From Kribbella amoyensis (GTDB taxonomy: Bacteria; Actinomycetota; Actinomycetes; Propionibacteriales; Kribbellaceae), in the NCBI RefSeq assembly GCF_007828865.1, contig NZ_VIVK01000001.1:5828001-5892000 (forward strand): a stretch of 64,000 nucleotides of DNA, read 5' to 3'. The translations under genes were made by a program, and so were the position numbers. The notes under the pieces were generated by a model that saw only the letters and a list, made by a program, of their open reading frames with translations, was not told the DNA's origin and made no database searches. This document shows, in pieces, positions 59,723 through 64,000 of this stretch (its first letter is position 1; every line of letters begins with the position of its first letter).

Positions 59723-60373
59723 CTAGGCCGGAAACCGGACGGCGGCGCAGCCGTACGGTTTCGCGGGCTTCGACCGGCGGTACATCGACCAGCCCATCCC
59801 GGTCTTCACCATGTCGATCACCTCGGGGATCCCCTGCGGCGCCGCCTTGGCCCACTTCTTCGCCTTCGGGTTCCAGTACTGGGTGGCCTGCGAGGCGCAC
59901 AGGTTCACCCGGACCACGTTGTACGGCTGCTGGCTCAGGCTCATCACCACGACACTGCCCGGCGGCCGCATCACCCAGCCACTCGACTTGGCGAGCTTGA
60001 TGTTGCTGGTGACATCCAGGTAGAAGTACGCCGGGAACGTCTCCTTGATCACCGCGTCGTCGCGGTCGATCAGGGCCTGGTAGTACACCGGGTACTTCGC
60101 CATCAGCCCCTGGACGGCCGGGTTGCCAGCGTACTTGCCGGGGACGACGACCACCTGGGCCTTCGGCGCGGTCGTGGTCGTGGGCGCGCTCGGCTCTTTG
60201 GTTGTCGAGGCGGACGGCTCGGTCGGGGTCCCGGTCGGCTCGGTCGACGTGGACGAACCGCCTCCCCCGCCCTCCGGGGTCGGCATGGAGCCGTTGTTCG
60301 ATTCGCCGCCACCACAACCGGCCAGCAGCAGGACCGCGGTCAGCAGGGCGGTGGGTACGGCCAGACGTCGCAC
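59723..60373 (-). CDS. Lipoprotein of the tad locus, unknown function
   Basis: 216 residues. GTG 60373 with AAGGAG 6 nt upstream opens a signal peptide ending in the lipobox LLAGC, so the mature protein is lipid-anchored at that cysteine. A Ser/Thr/Pro-rich spacer of about 60 residues follows, then a compact domain (VQGLMAKYPVYYQALIDRDDAVIKETFPAYF..GWSMYRRSKPAKPYGC) that could be NTF2- or SnoaL-like. It probably stands off the membrane near the pilus machinery. Confidence 0.75.
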   Translation of the reverse strand: MRRLAVPTALLTAVLLLAGCGGGESNNGSMPTPEGGGGGSSTSTEPTGTPTEPSASTTKEPSAPTTTTAPKAQVVVVPGKYAGNPAVQGLMAKYPVYYQALIDRDDAVIKETFPAYFYLDVTSNIKLAKSSGWVMRPPGSVVVMSLSQQPYNVVRVNLCASQATQYWNPKAKKWAKAAPQGIPEVIDMVKTGMGWSMYRRSKPAKPYGCAAVRFPA

Positions 60374-60408
60374 AGGTGACTCCTTCGGCTGGACACGACG
60401 CATGTTCG

Positions 60409-61218
60409 TCACCGCTGCCCGATCATCGGCGGGACGGAGTTCTGCGGGACAACGGGGACGACCGGGCCGCCACCACCCGAGGGCGTCGGTGACGGCGTGC
60501 CCGACGGGGTCTCCGAAGGCGACTCCGACGGGTCGTCGGTCGGGCTCGGGGTGACGTTCGGCGTACAGGTCGTCGGCAACGGCAGCGGGACCGGCAGGGT
60601 CGGCTTGGGCGATCCGACCGTCCAGCGCGGGCAGGTCAGGTCGATCGGCGGCTCGGTCGCGGTCCTGGTCGGCGCGCCGGGACCCTCGGTCTTGGTGATC
60701 ACGAAGATCGGCGGGATCTGCGGGCTCTCGTCGGGCTTCTTCACACCCTGCTCGGCGTGCGCCTCACCGGTGCCCCGGGCATCGAGGTTGCCGATCCCGA
60801 CCATGCCCAGGAACGTGGTCTTGTTGCTGATCGTGACCTGGACGGCGAGGTCGTCGCCGGTCAGCTTCGTCGTCCCGCACTGGGTCACCGCCGGGTCGTT
60901 GCCGGTCACCTGGGCGCAGAACTGGGCGACCGCCGTCCCGGCCTTGGCGGTGTCGATCTTCGCCTCGCTCACCTTCAGGTCGATCGCCGCGGCACCGACC
61001 CGGGCAGCCTCCTGGGCGTACCCGACGGCGCGGGACTTCGCCCCGAGCTGGCGGCCGCCGTCGATGACGAGGCCGGCCAGGGTGAAGATCATCACGGCCA
61101 GGATGACGACGGCCGGGCTGAGCGCGCCGCGGTCGTTGCGGGCGGCATCGATGCGGAAGTACGCGAGCAGGCGGGCGGCCGGGGTCGGGCGGGCCGCGGG
61201 GTCAGGGTGTGTTGCCAT
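60409..61218 (-). CDS. TadG-like pilus assembly protein with Pro/Ser/Thr-rich tail
   Basis: 269 residues. Near the N-terminus RNDRGALSPAVVILAVMIFTLAGLVIDGGRQL is the single membrane helix typical of TadE/TadG-type pseudopilin-like proteins in actinobacteria. The outer domain has a probable disulfide pair (FCAQV, TQCGTT). From about residue 215 the tail is composed of SP, TP and GTPS repeats and ends in a Gly/Pro/Val stretch, possibly wall-spanning. The start at 61218 lies 17 bp inside the preceding TadE gene. Confidence 0.78.
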   Translation of the reverse strand: MATHPDPAARPTPAARLLAYFRIDAARNDRGALSPAVVILAVMIFTLAGLVIDGGRQLGAKSRAVGYAQEAARVGAAAIDLKVSEAKIDTAKAGTAVAQFCAQVTGNDPAVTQCGTTKLTGDDLAVQVTISNKTTFLGMVGIGNLDARGTGEAHAEQGVKKPDESPQIPPIFVITKTEGPGAPTRTATEPPIDLTCPRWTVGSPKPTLPVPLPLPTTCTPNVTPSPTDDPSESPSETPSGTPSPTPSGGGGPVVPVVPQNSVPPMIGQR

Positions 61219-61705
61219 CGCGGACACCCCGGTACGGGTCGAGGGAGGAGGAGAACTTCTTGGTGATCTGGGTGTCGCCGCCGATCCCGAGCAGGCCGAG
61301 GTCGCGGTAGTCGATCGTGCAGGACACCTCGACCGACAGCGGGGTCCCGGCGGTGAACGCGGTGGTGATGGTGCCCGACGCGGAGTCCTTGCACGAGGCC
61401 ACGGACTGGTCCAGGGTCCGGCTGACCGCCTCGTCGACGCGGGCCTGCGCGTCCGCGAGCGAACGGGCCTGGCTGGCGGAGCGGGCGCCGTCGCGGGCCG
61501 CGTTCTCCAGCAGCGACGAGGTCTGGAAGTACCGGCCACAGGCGAGCAGGAACATGAACAGGATCAGCAGGATCGGCGCGAGGATCACCATCTCCAGCGC
61601 CATCGTGCCGCGCTGGTCCCGCCGGCGGAGCCGCCCGGACCGGCGGTGGGCAGGCGAAGCGGGCGCGCCGTGGGCGTGCGGCGACCACTTCCCCAGGATT
61701 TTCAT
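61202..61705 (-). CDS. TadE-family protein 1
   Basis: 167 residues. A basic N-terminus (RRSGRLRRRDQRGT) precedes the TadE helix MALEMVILAPILLILFMFLLACGRYF at about 34-60; the ..LE..I(L)AP pattern is diagnostic of TadE. An outer domain follows with two cysteines. TadE-like proteins are minor pilin-like components processed at the basic/hydrophobic boundary by a prepilin peptidase. Second TadE in the cluster. Confidence 0.85.
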   Translation of the reverse strand: MKILGKWSPHAHGAPASPAHRRSGRLRRRDQRGTMALEMVILAPILLILFMFLLACGRYFQTSSLLENAARDGARSASQARSLADAQARVDEAVSRTLDQSVASCKDSASGTITTAFTAGTPLSVEVSCTIDYRDLGLLGIGGDTQITKKFSSSLDPYRGVRDGNTP

Positions 61706-61712
61706 GCCTCAC

Positions 61713-62147
61713 TCACTTGTCGTCGGCTTCGAACTGTTCGATCGGGCCGGTGGCGGTCCGGCTCACGGTGAGGGTCAGGCCGGGCACCAGCGAGATCGTC
61801 TCGCCGGTGACCGTGAACGACACCAGGCCCTCGGGATTGTTGTACGCCGGTGGCTGCACCTGCGCGTCACCGAGCGAGTTGCCGCCGAGCTGCTGGGCGT
61901 ACGCCTCGATGTCGCTGCGGACCCGCTCGCCGATCGCCTCGGTATACGTCGGCGGCTGGACCAGGCGCAGCCGGGAGACCCCTTCCTGCGCCGCGTTCAG
62001 CGCGACGGACCGGCCGTACAGCCACAGCGCGGTCTGGATCGAGAGGAAGATGAGCGCGAGGATCGACGGCGCGAGGATCGCCAGTTCCAGCGAGCTGGCG
62101 CCCCGCTCGGAGCGCCGTCGACCCGCCCGGTGACGTCCCCGCGACAC
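61713..62147 (-). CDS. TadE-family protein 2
   Basis: 144 residues. RRSERGASSLELAILAPSILALIFLSIQTALW has the same basic-then-helix layout with LELAILAP. GTG 62147 is the start, 3 nt after the stop of the pilin-like gene upstream. The C-terminal domain lacks cysteines, unlike its neighbour, so the two TadE proteins are not redundant copies. Confidence 0.85.
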   Translation of the reverse strand: MSRGRHRAGRRRSERGASSLELAILAPSILALIFLSIQTALWLYGRSVALNAAQEGVSRLRLVQPPTYTEAIGERVRSDIEAYAQQLGGNSLGDAQVQPPAYNNPEGLVSFTVTGETISLVPGLTLTVSRTATGPIEQFEADDK

Positions 62148-62150
62148 CGC

Positions 62151-62369
62151 TCAGCCCTTCTGGATCTCGCCGGTGCGCTTGTCGATCACGCTGCGCACGA
62201 CCAGGCCGATCGCCAGCGCGGCGGCGACCAGGATGGCCGAGATGATCGCCCACTCCAGCGCGGACGCACCCAGCTCGCTCTCACCGCGGCGAGCCCGGGC
62301 CCGTTGGTTGTGGGCCCGCGCCAGCGCGTAGCCGACCATCGCGCGCACGAACTGCACTTCCACGTTCAT
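62151..62369 (-). CDS. Flp-like type IVb pilin
   Basis: 72 residues. After a basic segment (NQRARARRGESELGASALEW) comes a single helix AIISAILVAAALAIGLVVRSVI and a short charged tail. GASALEWAI supplies the Gly cleavage site and Glu at position +5 or so expected of Flp pilins. This is the likely fibre subunit of the tad system. ATG 62369 chosen; five extra in-frame codons upstream are possible. Separated by about 100 bp from tadC. Confidence 0.8.
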   Translation of the reverse strand: MNVEVQFVRAMVGYALARAHNQRARARRGESELGASALEWAIISAILVAAALAIGLVVRSVIDKRTGEIQKG

Positions 62370-62471
62370 CCGTCTGCCTTCCACTCGAGAGAGCCTGAAA
62401 CCAGGCCACAGTATGCCCTGTCCGACGGACAGTTCTGCCCGTTGGATCCCTTGCCCATTCCATCGGTCCGG

Positions 62472-63392
62472 CTAACTTCCCAGGATCGCGGCGCCGGCCG
62501 GAAAACCCAGGAAGAGCATGAACGCCGCGCACATCACCAGCTGGGCCACGAGCATCGACTGGGAGCGCTCTCCGGCCTTGCCTTCGACGTCCGCGAGCTC
62601 CTTGCGGCGCAGCGACGCGGCCCGGGCCAGCAGCGAGGCGCGGATCTTCGCGCCCTCGTCGCCGGCCAGGGCGAGCGCGGAGGCGAGGTCGCGCAGTTCG
62701 TCCACGCCGAGGTCGTCGCCGAGGCGGGCCATCGCGTCCCACGGGGTGATGCCGATCAGCCGGGCGTTCGCCAGCGCCTGCCGGATCCGCGCCATCGCCC
62801 AGTGGTCGCCGATCGTCGACGCCGTCATCAGCGCCTCCGGCAGACCGCGGCCGCCGGCCAGGTTCATCGCGACCAGGTCGAGGAAGCTGCCGACCACGTG
62901 CCGGAAGTCCCGGCGGCGCTCCTCGGCCTCCTGCCGCAACGCCAGGTCGGGCAGGAAGAACGCGAACGTCATCGCGGCCAGGGTCACGATCGCCGGGGTC
63001 GCCCCGGGCGCCGGCAGGCCGAGCATCGCGAAGAGGAACAGCACGATCGGGATGAAGATCATCGCCCCGAGCGCGAAGAACACCTTGGTCGCCAGCATCG
63101 CCGCGAACGGCTGGTTCATCACCGCGAGGTCGCGGCGCAGCTTGCCGAACGTCCAGCCACGCGCGTTCGCCTCGGCCTCCAGCCGCCGGCCGAGCGAGTC
63201 GCGGGCCTTGTCGACGCCACCGAGGACCCGCTCCCCCGCCGCGCTCGCGGTGGACGCGCTGGTGTACCCGGCGCGGCCCGCGTCGATCCGCGCGATCGTG
63301 GACAGCACGTTCGCCCGGGGCTTGATGAACATCCGGACCAGCAGGTACACCCCGAGGCCGACCAGGCCGCCTGTCACGAAGGCCCACGTCAT
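62472..63392 (-). CDS. tadC: TadC, type II secretion F-domain inner-membrane protein
   Basis: 306 residues. Membrane helices near 1-20, 105-150 and 280-303, with a T2SSF domain between (DFRHVVGSFLDLVAMNLAGGRGLPEALMTAS). It forms the inner-membrane platform of the tad pilus with TadB. ATG 63392 overlaps the tadB stop (ATGA). Confidence 0.88.
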   Translation of the reverse strand: MTWAFVTGGLVGLGVYLLVRMFIKPRANVLSTIARIDAGRAGYTSASTASAAGERVLGGVDKARDSLGRRLEAEANARGWTFGKLRRDLAVMNQPFAAMLATKVFFALGAMIFIPIVLFLFAMLGLPAPGATPAIVTLAAMTFAFFLPDLALRQEAEERRRDFRHVVGSFLDLVAMNLAGGRGLPEALMTASTIGDHWAMARIRQALANARLIGITPWDAMARLGDDLGVDELRDLASALALAGDEGAKIRASLLARAASLRRKELADVEGKAGERSQSMLVAQLVMCAAFMLFLGFPAGAAILGS

Positions 63393-64000
63393 CGCCCGAC
63401 CACCTCCATCCGCTCGTCACCGGACTTCTTGGCGGGCCGCTCGCTGCCGCCCATCAGGAACCGCTCCGGCACCTCGATCTTGGCCAGCCGGCGCAACCAG
63501 ACCAGCCCGACCGCGTACAGCGCGATCACGACGAACAGCACGAACTGCCCGACGAAGCTGGTGTACGGCTCCACGTACGCCGGGTTGAACAGGACCAGCG
63601 CGGCGGCGACCAGCAACGTGATCGCGACGACCACCTGGACGCTCCGCCGGGTGGAACGCCGCTCGGCCGCGACCTTGCGCCGGACGTCGAGCTCCTCGCG
63701 GGCCGAGTCGGCCAGCGCGGTCAGTACCTCGCGCAGGCCTGGTCCGCGGAGCCGCGCGTTCAGGACCAGGGCCGCCACGATCAGGTCGGCGGACGGGTCG
63801 TCCAGGTCGTCGGCGAACCGCATCAGGGCCGACGGCAACGGTTCGCGGATCCGCAGCCGGTCGACCAGGAGGTTCAGGCCGGGCTTGATCGCGGGGGCAG
63901 CGTTCACCGCGGTGGCCGGGATCGCCTGCTCCAGGCCGACCGCGCCCGCGATGGTGTCGCGCAGCGCCTCGGTCCAGGTGGCCAGCGCCTCCAGCCGCTC
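63389..64000 (-). CDS. tadB: TadB, type II secretion F-domain protein (5' end outside window)
   Basis: The last 203 residues of the protein are in the window. ALATWTEALRDTIAGAVGLEQAI is the start of the T2SSF domain, LIVAALVLNARLRGPGLREVLTALADSARE its end, then two membrane helices (VQVVVAITLLVAAALVLF and FVGQFVLFVVIALYAVGLVWL). The partner platform protein TadC follows with a 4-bp overlap. The ATPase TadA is expected just outside the window to the right. Confidence 0.88.
   Translation of the reverse strand, partial: ERLEALATWTEALRDTIAGAVGLEQAIPATAVNAAPAIKPGLNLLVDRLRIREPLPSALMRFADDLDDPSADLIVAALVLNARLRGPGLREVLTALADSAREELDVRRKVAAERRSTRRSVQVVVAITLLVAAALVLFNPAYVEPYTSFVGQFVLFVVIALYAVGLVWLRRLAKIEVPERFLMGGSERPAKKSGDERMEVVGR

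Overview
The window is chromosomal DNA of a high-GC actinobacterium. GC-rich third positions, GTG starts, many leaderless-looking genes, an actinobacterial sulfate-assimilation operon with a Cys-Cys leader peptide, the long-form GlyA, a DUF222/HNH gene and an actinobacterial tad pilus locus all fit. My best guess is a member of the Propionibacteriales, close to Kribbella; that placement rests on general familiarity and no search was run. I see no rRNA, phage, transposase or CRISPR array.

Layout. 1-5.1 kb: the end of a frameshifted MFS gene and two tRNA clusters. A tRNA-Val(CAC) on the minus strand is followed by two copies of a Gly(GCC)-Cys(GCA)-Val(GAC) cassette flanking a PPOX-family gene. 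Each tRNA-Val is followed by the same composite element: a terminator, two short palindromes and 30-bp tandem repeats. 5.1-12.2 kb: GNAT, SDR, rsgA, a YihY/BrkB membrane protein divergent from an AidB-like gene, and glyA behind a ZTP riboswitch. 12.3-14.1 kb: a self-contained ArsR-type regulator/MFS exporter pair with twin operators. 14.2-20 kb: the sulfate-assimilation operon (leader peptide, sulfite reductase, 49-aa zinc ribbon, cysH, cysD, cysN, sirohydrochlorin chelatase), translationally coupled throughout and closed by a strong terminator. 20-22.9 kb: gene wreckage. A FAD-dependent amine oxidase has been broken into pieces and contains a GntR remnant and an SOS-box-preceded DUF222/HNH gene. 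23-29.6 kb: a split methyltransferase, small-molecule kinase-like genes, and an EamA transporter sharing its start region with a MocR regulator. 29.6-31.5 kb: a persulfide/sulfide-response operon (small Zn protein, CstR-like repressor, MBL-rhodanese fusion) with a palindromic operator. 31.5-36.4 kb: phosphotransferases, a SulP anion transporter and an unusual two-gene module. In that module an RHH antitoxin-like protein precedes a fusion of a degenerate Doc/Fic domain with a ClpC N-domain; it is the best candidate here for an undescribed system. 36.4-49.5 kb: PPK2, two secreted paralogs, ZapE-like ATPase, aldo/keto reductase-GH1 operon, quinone oxidoreductase, LysR, DUF1707-FHA protein, GH3 and LigC-type DNA ligase. 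49.5-50.2 kb: gene-poor. 50.2-55.6 kb: ABC exporter, enoyl-CoA hydratase, ABC-F ATPase and zinc metallopeptidase. 55.7-64 kb: a minus-strand tad locus (TadB, TadC, Flp-like pilin, two TadE-like proteins, a TadG-like protein, a lipoprotein, a secreted protein and a LysM/BTAD-like membrane protein) that runs off the right edge.

Connections. Sulfur is a recurring theme: sulfate reduction at 14-20 kb, persulfide clearance at 30-31 kb and a SulP permease at 33 kb. Regulation is often readable directly from DNA: ZTP riboswitch, Cys leader, CstR operator, LexA box, twin ArsR operators, and symmetric -10 elements shared by divergent leaderless genes.
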